This document shows, in pieces, positions 1 to 12,789 of a stretch of DNA of 64,000 nt; positions within the stretch are counted from its first letter, which is position 1, and each line of letters begins with the position of its first letter. The stretch is from Megachile rotundata (lineage: Eukaryota; Arthropoda; Insecta; Hymenoptera; Megachilidae): assembly GCF_050947335.1 (NCBI RefSeq), contig NW_027473317.1, positions 3,658,001-3,722,000 of the forward strand, in the 5' to 3' direction. The position numbers were made by a program, and so were the translations under genes. A model generated the notes under the pieces. That model did not search any database. It had not been told where the DNA came from and worked only from the letters and a program-made list of their open reading frames with translations.

Positions 1-1112
1 TTGTATGATTCTGATTGTATGATTGTGATTGTATGATTGTGATTGTATGGTCGTGATTGTATGATCGTGATTGTATGATCGTGATTGTGAGATCGTGATT
101 GTATGATTGTGGTTGTATGATTGTGATTGTATGATTGTGATTGTATGACTGTGTTTGCATGATTGTGATTGTATGACGGTGATTGCGTGATTGTGATTGT
201 ATGATTGTGATTGTATGATTGTGATTGTATGATTGTGATTGTATGATTGCGATTGTATAATTGCGATTGTATGATTGTGATGGTATGATTGTGATTGTAT
301 GATTGTGATCGTATGATTGTGATTGTATGATCGGGATTGTATGATCGTGATTGTGAGATTGTGATTGTATGATTGTGATTGTATGATTGCGATTGTATGA
401 TTGTGATTGTATGATTGTGATTGTATGATTGTGATCGTATGATTGTGATCGTATGATTGTGATCGTATAATTGTGATCGTATGATTGTGATTGTATGATT
501 GTGATTGTATGATTGTGATTGTATGATCGGGATTGTATGATCGTGATTGTGAGATTGTGATTGTATGATTGTGATTGTATGATTGCGATTGTATGATTGT
601 GATTGTATGATTGTGATCGTATGATTGTGATCGTATGATTGTGGTCGTGTGATTGTGATTGTATGATTGTGATTGTATGATTGTGATTGTATGAATGCGT
701 TTGCATGATTGTGATTGTATGATTGTGATTGTGTGATTGTGATTGTATGATTGCGATTGTATGATTGTGATTGTATGATTGTTTCTGCATGATTGTGATT
801 GTATGATTGCGATTGTATGATTATGATTGTGTGATTGTGATTGTATGATTGTGATTGTGTGATTGTGATTGTGAGATTGTGATTGTATGATTTTGATTGT
901 ATGATCGTGATTGTATGATTGTGATTGTATGATTGTGATTGTATGATTGTGATCGTATGATTGTGATTGTAAGATTGTGATTGTGTGATTGTGATTGTAT
1001 GATTGTAATTGTATGATTGTGATTGTATGATTGTGATCATATGATTGTGATTGTAAGATTGTGATTGTGTGATTGTGAGTGTATGATTGTGATTGTATGA
1101 TTGTTTCTGCAT
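1..1112. repeat. Left-edge segment: end of an E block passing into HOR-A
   Basis: Base 1 aligns with base 40025 and, through the E duplication, with base 35967. From 1 to about 690 the sequence follows the end of E copy 2. From about 230 it also begins to match HOR-A at a 1,624-bp displacement (for example the GCG variant at 249 and at 1873). The first two TTTCTGCAT landmarks end at 790 and 1112, the standard 322-bp spacing of HOR-A. The segment is truncated by the window edge. Confidence 0.8.
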
Positions 1113-2736
1113 GATTGTGATTGTATGATTGCGATTGTATGATTATGATTGTGTGATTGTGATTGTATGATTGTGATTGGGAGATTGTGATTGTATGATT
1201 GTGATTGTATGATTGTGATTGTATGATTGTGATTGTATGATTGTGATTGTATGACTGTGATTGTATGATTGCGATTGTATGATTCTGATTGTATGATTGT
1301 GGTTGTATGATTGTGATTGTATGATTGTGATCGTATGATTGTGATCGTATGATTGTGATCGTATGATTGTGATCGTATGATTGTGATCGTATGATTGTGA
1401 TCGTATGATTGTGATGGTATGATTGTGATTGTATGATTGTGATTGTATGATTGTGATTGTATGATTGTGATTGTATGATTGTGATTGTATGATTGTGATC
1501 GTATGATTGTGATTCTTTGATTGCGATTGTATGATTGTGATTGTATGATTGTGATTGTATGATTGTGATTGTATGATTGTGATTGTATGATTGTGATTGT
1601 ATGATTGTGATTGTATGATTGTGATTGTATGATTGTGATTGTATGATTGGCATCGTATGATTGTGGTTGTGTGATTGCGATTGTATGATTGCGACTGTAT
1701 GATTGTGATTGTATGATTGTGATTGTATGATTGTGATTGTATGATTATGATTGTATGATTGTCATTGTATGATTGTGATTGTGTGATTGTGATTGTATGA
1801 TTGTGATTGTATGATTGTGATTGTATGATTGTGATAGTATGATTGTGATTGTATGATTGTGATTGTATGATTGCGATTGTATGATTGCGATTGTATGATT
1901 GTGATTGTATGATTGTGATTGTATGATTGTGATCGTATGATTGTGATTGTATGATCGGGATTGTATGATCGTGATTGTAAAATTGTGATTGTATGATTGT
2001 GATTGTATGATTGCGATTGTATGATTGTGATTGTATGATTGTGATTGTATGATTGTGATCGTATGATTGTGATCGTATGATTGTGATCGTATAATTGTGA
2101 TCGTATGATTGTGATTGTATGATTGTGATTGTATGATTGTGATTGTATGATCGGGATTGTATGATCGTGATTGTGAGATTGTGATTGTATGATTGTGATT
2201 GTATGATTGCGATTGTAGGATTGTGATTGTATGATTGTGATCGTATGATTGTGATCGTATGATTGTGGTCGTGTGATTGTGATTGTATGATTGTGATTGT
2301 ATGATTGTGATTGTATGATTGCGTTTGCATGATTGTGATTGTATGATTGTGATTGTGTGATTGTGATAGTATGATTGCGATTGTATGATTGTGATTGTAT
2401 GATTGTTTCTGCATGATTGTGATTGTATGATTGCGATTGTATGATTATGATTGTGTGATTGTGATTGTATGATTGTGATTGTGTGATTGTGATTGTGAGA
2501 TTGTGATTGTATGATTTTGATTGTATGATCGTGATTGTATGATTGTGATTGTATGATTGTGATTGTATGATTGTGATCGTATGATTGTGATTGTAAGATT
2601 GTGATTGTGTGATTGTGATTGTATGATTGTAAATGTATGATTGTGATTGTATGATTGTGATCGTATGATTGTGATTGTAAGATTGTGATTGTGTGATTGT
2701 GATTGTATGATTGTGATTGTATGATTTTTTCTGCAT
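1113..2736. repeat. HOR-A copy A1.1 (1,624 bp, 116 units)
   Basis: This copy is delimited by the second TTTCTGCAT landmark of each pair (ends at 1112 and 2736); the first landmark ends at 2414, 322 bp earlier. Inside are a GGGAG variant near the left end, six consecutive units of the GATCGTAT type near 1329-1412 followed by one GATGGTAT unit, a TTCTTTG variant near 1513, a GGCATCG variant near 1650 and a GTAAAATTG variant near 1978. The copy matches 41137-42760 almost perfectly. A visible private difference is a T in the right-hand landmark (TTTTTCTGCAT at 2726-2736) where the partner has G. It contains no gene. Confidence 0.88.
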
Positions 2737-4360
2737 GATTGTGATTGTATGATTGCGATTGTATGATTATGATTGTGTGATTGTGATTGTATGATTGTGA
2801 TTGGGAGATTGTGATTGTATGATTGTGATTGTATGATTGTGATTGTATGACTGTGATTGTATGATTGCGATTGTATGATTCTGATTGTATGATTGTGGTT
2901 GTATGATTGTGATTGTATGATTGTGATCGTATGATTGTGATCGTATGATTGTGATCGTATGATTGTGATCGTATGATTGTGATCGTATGATTGTGATCGT
3001 ATGATTGTGATGGTATGATTGTGATTGTATGATTGTGATTGTATGATTGTGATTGTATGATTGTGATTGTATGATTGTGATTGTATGATTGTGATCGTAT
3101 GATTGTGATTCTTTGATTGCGATTGTATGATTGTGATTGTATGATTGTGATTGTATGATTGTGATTGTATGATTGTGATTGTATGATTGTGATTGTATGA
3201 TTGTGATTGTATGATTGTGATTGTATGATTGTGATTGTATGATTGTGATTGTATGATTGGCATCGTATGATTGTGGTTGTGTGATTGCGATTGTATGATT
3301 GCGACTGTATGATTGTGATTGTATGATTGTGATTGTATGATTGTGATTGTATGATTATGATTGTATGATTGTCATTGTATGATTGTGATTGTGTGATTGT
3401 GATTGTATGATTGTGATTGTATGATTGTGATTGTATGATTGTGATAGTATGATTGTGATTGTATGATTGTGATTGTATGATTGCGATTGTATGATTGCGA
3501 TTGTATGATTGTGATTGTATGATTGTGATTGTATGATTGTGATCGTATGATTGTGATTGTATGATCGGGATTGTATGATCGTGATTGTAAAATTGTGATT
3601 GTATGATTGTGATTGTATGATTGCGATTGTATGATTGTGATTGTATGATTGTGATTGTATGATTGTGATCGTATGATTGTGATCGTATGATTGTGATCGT
3701 ATAATTGTGATCGTATGATTGTGATTGTATGATTGTGATTGTATGATTGTGATTGTATGATCGGGATTGTATGATCGTGATTGTGAGATTGTGATTGTAT
3801 GATTGTGATTGTATGATTGCGATTGTAGGATTGTGATTGTATGATTGTGATCGTATGATTGTGATCGTATGATTGTGGTCGTGTGATTGTGATTGTATGA
3901 TTGTGATTGTATGATTGTGATTGTATGATTGTGATTGTATGATTGCGTTTGCATGATTGTGATTGTATGATTGTGATTGTGTGATTGTGATTGTATGATT
4001 GCGATTGTATGATTGTGATTGTATGATTGTTTCTGCATGATTGTGATTGTATGATTGCGATTGTATGATTATGATTGTGTGATTGTGATTGTATGATTGT
4101 GATTGTGTGATTGTGATTGTGAGATTGTGATTGTATGATTTTGATTGTATGATCGTGATTGTATGATTGTGATTGTATGATTGTGATTGTATGATTGTGA
4201 TCGTATGATTGTGATTGTAAGATTGTGATTGTGTGATTGTGATTGTATGATTGTAATTGTATGATTGTGATTGTATGATTGTGATCGTATGATTGTGATT
4301 GTAAGATTGTGATTGTGTGATTGTGATTGTATGATTGTGATTGTATGATTGTTTCTGCAT
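2737..4360. repeat. HOR-A copy A1.2 (1,624 bp, 116 units)
   Basis: Bounded by TTTCTGCAT landmarks ending at 2736 and 4360, with the internal paired landmark ending at 4038. The order of variants is as in A1.1: GGGAG, the GATCGTAT run, TTCTTTG, GGCATCG, GTAAAATTG. Small changes in the number of canonical units sit between landmarks, for example near 2820-2850, where fewer canonical units precede the GACTG variant. From about 3355 onward it matches 46445 onward at a displacement of 43,090 bp. Confidence 0.87.
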
Positions 4361-6096
4361 GATTGTGATTGTATGATTGCGATTGTATGATTATGATTGT
4401 GTGATTGTGATTGTATGATTGTGATTGGGAGATTGTGATTGTATGATTGTGATTGTATGATTGTGATTGTATGATTGTGATTGTATGATTGTGATTGTAT
4501 GACTGTGATTGTATGATTGCGATTGTATGATTCTGATTGTATGATTGTGGTTGTATGATTGTGATTGTATGATTGTGATCGTATGATTGTGATCGTATGA
4601 TTGTGATCGTATGATTGTGATCGTATGATTGTGATCGTATGATTGTGATCGTATGATTGTGATGGTATGATTGTGATTGTATGATTGTGATTGTATGATT
4701 GTGATTGTATGATTGTGATTGTATGATTGTGATTGTATGATTGTGATCGTATGATTGTGATTCTTTGATTGCGATTGTATGATTGTGATTGTATGATTGT
4801 GATTGTATGATTGTGATTGTATGATTGTGATTGTATGATTGTGATTGTATGATTGTGATTGTATGATTGTGATTGTATGATTGTGATTGTATGATTGGCA
4901 TCGTATGATTGTGGTTGTGTGATTGCGATTGTATGATTGCGACTGTATGATTGTGATTGTATGATTGTGATTGTATGATTGTGATTGTATGATTATGATT
5001 GTATGATTGTCATTGTATGATTGTGATTGTGTGATTGTGATTGTATGATTGTGATTGTATGATTGTGATTGTATGATTGTGATTGTATGATTGTGATTGT
5101 ATGATTGTGATTGTATGATTGGCATCGTATGATTGTGGTTGTGTGATTGCGATTGTATGATTGCGACTGTATGATTGTGATTGTATGATTGTGATTGTAT
5201 GATTGTGATTGTATGATTATGATTGTATGATTGTCATTGTATGATTGTGATTGTGTGATTGTGATTGTATGATTGTGATTGTATGATTGTGATTGTATGA
5301 TTGTGATAGTATGATTGTGATTGTATGATTGTGATTGTATGATTGCGATTGTATGATTGCGATTGTATGATTGCGATTGTATGATTGTGATTGTATGATT
5401 GTGATCGTATGATTGTGATTGTATGATTGTGATCGTATGATTGTGATCGTATAATTGTGATCGTATGATTGTGATTGTATGATTGTGATTGTATGATTGT
5501 GATTGTATGATCGGGATTGTATGATCGTGATTGTGAGATTGTGATTGTATGATTGTGATTGTATGATTGCGATTGTAGGATTGTGATTGTATGATTGTGA
5601 TCGTATGATTGTGATCGTATGATTGTGGTCGTGTGATTGTGATTGTATGATTGTGATTGTATGATTGTGATTGTATGATTGCGTTTGCATGATTGTGATT
5701 GTATGATTGTGATTGTGTGATTGTGATTGTATGATTGCGATTGTATGATTGTGATTGTATGATTGTTTCTGCATGATTGTGATTGTATGATTGCGATTGT
5801 ATGATTATGATTGTGTGATTGTGATTGTATGATTGTGATTGTGTGATTGTGATTGTGAGATTGTGATTGTATGATTTTGATTGTATGATCGTGATTGTAT
5901 GATTGTGATTGTATGATTGTGATTGTATGATTGTGATCGTATGATTGTGATTGTAAGATTGTGATTGTGTGATTGTGATTGTATGATTGTAATTGTATGA
6001 TTGTGATTGTATGATTGTGATCGTATGATTGTGATTGTAAGATTGTGATTGTGTGATTGTGATTGTATGATTGTGATTGTATGATTGTTTCTGCAT
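4361..6096. repeat. HOR-A copy A1.3 (1,736 bp, 124 units)
   Basis: Bounded by landmarks ending at 4360 and 6096; the paired landmark ends at 5774. It is eight units longer than its neighbours. The GGCATCG and TTGTCATTG cluster occurs twice, near 4893-5010 and 5121-5240, showing a local internal duplication of about 228 bp of repeat. The same doubled cluster is present in A2.5 (near 47986 and 48213), so it predates the copying of the left block to the right one. Confidence 0.85.
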
Positions 6097-6480
6097 GATT
6101 GTGATTGTATGATTGCGATTGCATGATTATGATTGTGTGATTGTGATTGTATGATTGTGATTGGGAGATTGTGATTGTATGATTGTGATTGTATGATTGT
6201 GATTGTATGATTGTGATTGTATGATTGTGATTGTATGATTGTGATTGTATGACTGTGATTGTATGATTGCGATTGTATGATTGTGATCGTATGATTGTGA
6301 TTGTAAGATTGTGATTGTGTGATTGTGATTGTATGATTGTGATTGTATGATTGTTTCTGCATGATTGTGATTGTATGATTGCGATTGCATGATTATGATT
6401 GTGTGATTGTGATTGTATGATTGTGATTGGGAGATTGTGATTGTATGATTGTGATTGTATGATTGTGATTGTATGATTGT
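6097..6480. repeat. HOR-A partial copy A1.4 and A-to-B junction
   Basis: HOR-A sequence begins again after the landmark at 6096, and a third, closer TTTCTGCAT ends at 6362 (266 bp, 19 units). The A order then stops, and by about 6480 the sequence is that of HOR-B. Unlike the corresponding right-hand junction, the short tail segment (14821-15353, 49808-50340) is absent, so this junction looks like a deletion or a different exchange point. The exact breakpoint lies in canonical units and cannot be placed to the base. Confidence 0.7.
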
Positions 6481-6844
6481 GATCGTATGATTGTGATCGT
6501 ATGATTGTGATCGTATAATTGCGATTGTATGATTGTGATTGTATGATTGTGATTGTATGATTGTCATTGTATGATTGTGATTGTATGATTGTGATTGTAT
6601 GATTGTGATTGCATGATTGTGATTGTATGATAGTACTTGTATGACTGTGATCGTATGATTGTGATTGTATGATTGTGATTGTATAATTGTGATTCTATGA
6701 TTGTGATTCTTTCATTGCGATTGTATGATTGTGATTGTATGATTGCGATTGTATGATTGCGATTGTATGATCGTGATTGTATGATCGTGATTGTGAGATC
6801 GTGATTGTGAGATCGTGATTGTATGATTGTGATTGTATGATTGT

Positions 6845-7680
6845 GATTTATGATTGTGATTGTATGATTGTGATTGTATGATTGTGTTTGCATGATTTTG
6901 ATTGTATGATTGTGATTGTGTGATTGTGATTGTATGGTTGTGATTGTATGATTGTGATTGTATGATTGTGATTGTATGATTGTGTTTGTACGATTGTGAT
7001 TGTGTGATTGTGATTGTGTGATTGTGATTGCGTGATTGTGATTGTATGATTGTGATTGTATGATTGTCATTGCATGATTGTGATTGTATGATTATGATTG
7101 TGTGATTGTCATTGTATGATTGTGATTGTGTGATTGTGATTGTATGATTGTGATTGCATGATTGTGATTGTATGATAGTAATTGTATGATTGTGATCGTA
7201 TGATTGTGATTGTAGAATTGTGATTGTATGATTGTGATTGTGTGATTGTGATTGTGTGATTGTGATTGTATGATTGTGATTGTATGATTGTGATTGTATG
7301 ATTGTGATTGTATGATTGTGATTGTATGATTATGATTGTATGATTGTGATTGTATGATTGTGATTGTATGATTATGATCGTATGATTGTGATTGTATGAT
7401 TGTGATTGTATGATTGTGATTGTATGTTGTGATCGTATGATTGTGATCGTATGATTGTGATCGTATGATTGTGATCGTATAATTGCGATTGTATGATTGT
7501 GATTGTATGATTGTGATCGTATGATTGTGATTGTATGATTGTGATTGCATGATTGTGATTGTATGATAGTAATTGTATGATTGTGATCGTATGATTGTGA
7601 TTGTATGATAGTGATTGCATGATTGTGATTGTATGATTGTGATTGTATGATTGTGATTGTATGATTGTGATTTAAGATTG
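6845..7680. repeat. Cluster of three 13-bp units (B signature)
   Basis: Three units that have lost one base lie close together: GATTTATG at 6845, TATGTTGTG at 7423 and GATTTAAG at 7669. The same trio occurs at 15788/16366/16612, 50705/51283/51529 and 59522/60100/60346, always with 578 and 246 bp spacing. It is the best single fingerprint of the HOR-B start. Confidence 0.9.
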
Positions 7681-8515
7681 TGATTGTATGATTGTGATTG
7701 TATGATTGTGATTCTTTCATTGCGATTGTATGATTGTGATTGTATGATTGCGATTGTATGATTGCGATTGTATGATCGTGATTGTATGATCGTGATTGTG
7801 AGATCGTGATTGTGAGATCGTGATTGTATGATTGTGATTGTATGGTTGTGATTGTATGATAGTGATTGCATGATTGTGATTGTATGATTGTGATCGTATG
7901 ATTGTGATTGTATGATTGTGATTGTATAATTGTGATTGTGTGATTGTGATTCTTTCATTGCGATTGTATGATTGTGATTGTATGATTGCGATTGTATGAT
8001 TGCGATTGTATGATCGTGATTGTATGATCGTGATTGTGAGATCGTGATTGTGAGATCGTGATTGTATGATTGTGATTGTATGATTGTGATTGTATGATAG
8101 TGATTGCATGATTGTGATTGTATGATTGTGATTGTATGATTGTGATCGTATGATTGTGATTGTAAGATTGTGATTGTGTGATTGCGATTGTATGATTGTG
8201 ACTGTATGATTGTGATAGTATGATTGTGATTGTATGATTGTGATCGTATGATTGTGATTCCTTGATTGCGATGGTGTGATTGTGATTGTATGATTGTGAT
8301 TGTATGATTGTGATTGTATGATTGTGATCGTATGATTGTGATTCCTTGATTGCGATGGTGTGATTGTGATTGTATGATTGTGATTGTATGATTGTGATTG
8401 TATGATTGTGATTGTATGATTGTGATTGTATGATTGTGATTGTATGATTGTGATTGTATGATTGTGATTGTATGATTGTGATGGTATGATTGTGATTGTA
8501 TGATTGTGATTCTTT

Positions 8516-8635
8516 GATTGCGATTGTATGATTGCGATTGTATGATTGCGATTGTATGATTGCGGTTGTATGATTGCGATTGTATGATTGCGATTGTATG
8601 ATTGCGATTGTATGATTGCGATTGTATGATTGGGA
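8516..8635. repeat. Run of TGCG-type units
   Basis: About eight consecutive units carry T6 to C (GATTGCGATTGTAT); one of them also carries GCGGTTG. The run ends at a GGGATTG unit. Homologous runs lie near 52371-52490 and 61195-61315, and related ones near 32602-32715 and 36660-36775. Each unit adds a CpG, so this is a local CpG-rich patch in an otherwise CpG-poor array. Confidence 0.85.
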
Positions 8636-11600
8636 TTGTATGATTGTGATTGTATGATTGTGATTGTATGATTGTGATTGTATGATTGTGATTGTATGAT
8701 TGTGATTGTATGATTGTCATTGTATGATTGTGATTGTATGATTGTGATTGCATGATTGTGATTGCATGATTGTGATTGCATGATTGTGATTGTATGATTG
8801 TGATTGTATGATTGTGATTGAATGATTGTGATTGTATGATTGTGATCGTATGATTGTGATCGTATGATTGTGATTGTATGATTGTGATTGTATGATTGTG
8901 ATTGTATGATTGTGATTGTATGATTGTGATCGTATGATTGTGATTGTAAGATTGTGATTGTGTGATTGCGATTGTATGATTGTGACTGTATGATTGTGAT
9001 TGTATGATTGTGATTGTATGATTGTGATCGTATGATTGTGATTCCTTGATTGCGATTGCATGATTGTGATTGTATGATTGTGATTGTATGATTGTGATTT
9101 TATGATTGTGATTGTATGATTGTGATTGTATGATTGTCATTGTATGATTGTGATTGTATGATTGTGATTGTATGATTGTGATTGTATGATTGTGATTGTA
9201 TGATTGTGATTGTATGATTGTGATTGTATGATTGTGATGGTATGATTGTGATTGTATGATTGTGATTCTTTGATTGCGATTGTATGATTGCGATTGTACG
9301 ATTGCGATTGTATGATTGCGATTGTGTGATTGTGATTGTATGATTGTGATTGTATGATAGTGATTGCATGATTGTGATTGTATGATTGTGATTGTATGAT
9401 TGTGATTGTATGATTGTGATTGCATGATTGTGATTGTATGATTGTGATTGTATGATTGTGATTGTATTATTGTGATTGTATGATTGTGATTGTATGATAG
9501 TGATTGTATGATTGTGATCGTATGATTGTGATCGTATGATTGTGATTGTATGATTGTGATTGTATGATTCTGATTGTGTGATTGTGATTCTATGATTGTG
9601 ATTGTATGATTGTGATTGTATGATCGTGATTGTATGATCGTGATTGTGAGATTGTGATTGTATGATTGTGATTGTATGATTGTCATTGTATGATTGTGAT
9701 TGTATGATTATGATTGTATGATTGTCATTGTATGATTGTGATTGTGTGATTGTGATTGTATGATTGTGATTGCATGATTGTGATTGTATGATAGTAATTG
9801 TATGATTGTGATCGTATGATTGTGATTGTAGAATTGTGATTGTATGATTGTGATTGTGTGATTGTGATTGTGTGATTGTGATTGTATGCTTGTGATCGTA
9901 TGATTGTGATCGTATGATTGTGATTGTACAATTGTGATTGTATGATTGTGATTGTATGATTGTGATTGTATGATTGTGATTGTGTTATTGTGATTGTATG
10001 ATTGTGATTGTATGATTGTGATTGTATGATTGTGATTGTATGATTGTGATTGCATGATTGTGATTGTATGATAGTAATTGTATGATTGTGATCGTATGAT
10101 TGTGATTGTAGAATTGTGATTGTATGATTGTGATTGTATGATTGTGATTGTATGATTGTGATTGTATGATTGTGATTGTATGATTGTGATTGTATGATTG
10201 TGATTGTATGATTGTGATTGTATGATTGTGATTGTATGATTGTGATTGTATGATTGTGATTGTATGATTGTGATTGTATGATTGTGATGGTATGATTGTG
10301 ATGGTATGATTGTGATTGTATGATTGTGATTCTTTGATTGCGATTGTATGATTGCGATTGTACGATTGCGATTGTATGATTGCGATTGTATGATTGCGAC
10401 TGTATGATTGTGATTGTATGATTGTGATTGTATGATTGTGATTGTATGATTGTGATTGTATGATTGTGATCGTATGATTGTGATTGTAAGATTGTGATTG
10501 TGTGATTGCGATTGTATGATTGTGACTGTATGATTGTGATTGTATGATTGTGATTGTATGATTGTGATCGTATGATTGTGATTCCTTGATTGCGATTGCA
10601 TGATTGTGATTGTATGATTGTGATTGTATGATTGTGATTTTATGATTGTGATTGTATGATTGTGATTGTATGATTGTCATTGTATGATTGTGATTGTATG
10701 ATTGTGATTGTATGATTGTGATTGTATGATTGTGATTGTATGATTGTGATTGTATGATTGTGATTGTATGATTGTGATGGTATGATTGTGATTGTATGAT
10801 TGTGATTCTTTGATTGCGATTGTATGATTGCGATTGTACGATTGCGATTGTATGATTGCGATTGTATGATTGTGATTGTATGATTGTGATTGTATGATAG
10901 TGATTGCACGATTGTGATTGTATGATTGTGATTGTATGATTGTGATTGTATGATTGTGATTGCATGATTGTGATTGTATGATTGTGATTGTATGATTGTG
11001 ATTGTATTATTGTGATTGTATGATTGTGATTGTATGATTGTGATTGTATGATTGTGATCGTATGATTGTGATCGTATGATTGTGATTGTATGATTGTGAT
11101 TGTATGATTCTGATTGTGTGATTGTGATTCTATGATTGTGATTGTATGATTGTGATTGTATGATCGTGATTGTATGATCGTGATTGTGAGATTGTGATTG
11201 TATGATTGTGATTGTATGATTGTCATTGTATGATTGTGATTGTATGATTATGATTGTATGATTGTCATTGTATGATTGTGATTGTGTGATTGTGATTGTA
11301 TGATTGTGATTGCATGATTGTGATTGTATGATAGTAATTGTATGATTGTGATCGTATGATTGTGATTGTAGAATTGTGATTGTATGATTGTGATTGTGTG
11401 ATTGTGATTGTGTGATTGTGATTGTATGATTGTGATCGTATGATTGTGATCGTATGATTGTGATTGTACAATTGTGATTGTATGATTGTGATTGTATGAT
11501 TGTGATTGTATGATTGTGATTGTGTTATTGTGATTGTATGATTGTGATTGTATGATTGTGATTGTATGATTGTGATTGTATGATTATGATCGTATGATTG

Positions 11601-12363
11601 TGATTGTAAGATGGTGATTGTGTGATTGCGATTGTATGATTGTGACTGTATGATTGTGATTGTATGATTGTGATTGTATGATTGTGATTGAATGATTATG
11701 ATTGTATGATTGTGATTGTATGATTGTGATTGTATGATTGTGATTGTATGATTGTCATTGTATGATTGTGATTGTATGATTATGATTGTATGATTGTCAT
11801 TGTATGATTGTGATTGTGTGATTGTGATTGTATGATTGTGATTGCATGATTGTGATTGTATGATAGTAATTGTATGATTGTGATCGTATGATTGTGATTG
11901 TAGAATTGTGATTGTATGATTGTGATTGTATGATTGTGATTGTATGATTGTGATTGTATGATTGTGATTGTATGATTGTGATTGTATGATTGTGATTGTA
12001 TGATTGTGATTGTATGATTGTGATTGTATGATTTTGATTGTATGATTGTGATTGTATGATTGTGATTGTATGATTGTGATGGTATGATTGTGATGGTATG
12101 ATTGTGATTGTATGATTGTGATTCTTTGATTGCGATTGTATGATTGCGATTGTACGATTGCGATTGTATGATTGCGATTGTATGATTGCGATTGTATGAT
12201 TGTGATTGTATGATTGTGATTGTGAGATTGTGATTGTATGATTGTGATTGTATGATTGTGATTGTATGATTGTGATTGTATGATTGTGATTGTATGATTG
12301 TGATTGTATGGTTGTGATTCTATGATTGTGATTGTATGATTGTGATCGTATGATTGTGGTTGT

Positions 12364-12373
12364 ATAATTAAGG
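12364..12373. repeat. ATAATTAAGG landmark, first of 11
   Basis: This is a strongly diverged pair of units reading GGTTGTATAATTAAGG, followed by TTGTATGATTGTTTCTGTAT or a GCTTCTG variant. The string occurs at 12364, 17331, 18171, 20354, 23797, 23951, 28107, 30556, 33830, 37888 and 56224. It puts a TAA stop in the minus-strand frame. Its distribution tracks the duplications: 840 bp (17331/18171), 3,443 bp (20354/23797), 154 bp (23797/23951), 4,058 bp (33830/37888) and 43,860 bp (12364/56224). Confidence 0.92.
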
Positions 12374-12789
12374 TTGTATGATTGTTTCTGTATGATTGTG
12401 ATTGTATGATTGCGATTGTATGATTGTGATTGTATGATTGTGATTATATGATTGTGATCGTATGATTGTGATTCTTTGATTGCGATTGTATGATTGTGAT
12501 TGTGTGATTGTGATTGTATGATTGCGATTGTATGATTGCGATTGTACGATTGCGATTGTATGATTGTGATTGTATGATTGTGATTGTATGATTGTGATTG
12601 TATGATTGTGATGGTATGATTGTGATGGTATGATTGTGATTGTATGATTGTGATTCTTTGATTGCGATTGTATGATTGCGATTGTACGATTGCGATTGTA
12701 CGATTGCGATTGTATGATTGCGATTGTATGATTGGGATTGTATGATTGTGATTGTATGATTGTGATTGTATGATTGTGATTGTATGATT

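Noticed and set aside
12364..12373. ATAATTAAGG as a homeobox-type site or regulatory element
   Set aside because: It contains a TAATTA core, but the copies follow the duplications passively and nothing nearby is a gene; treated as a landmark only.
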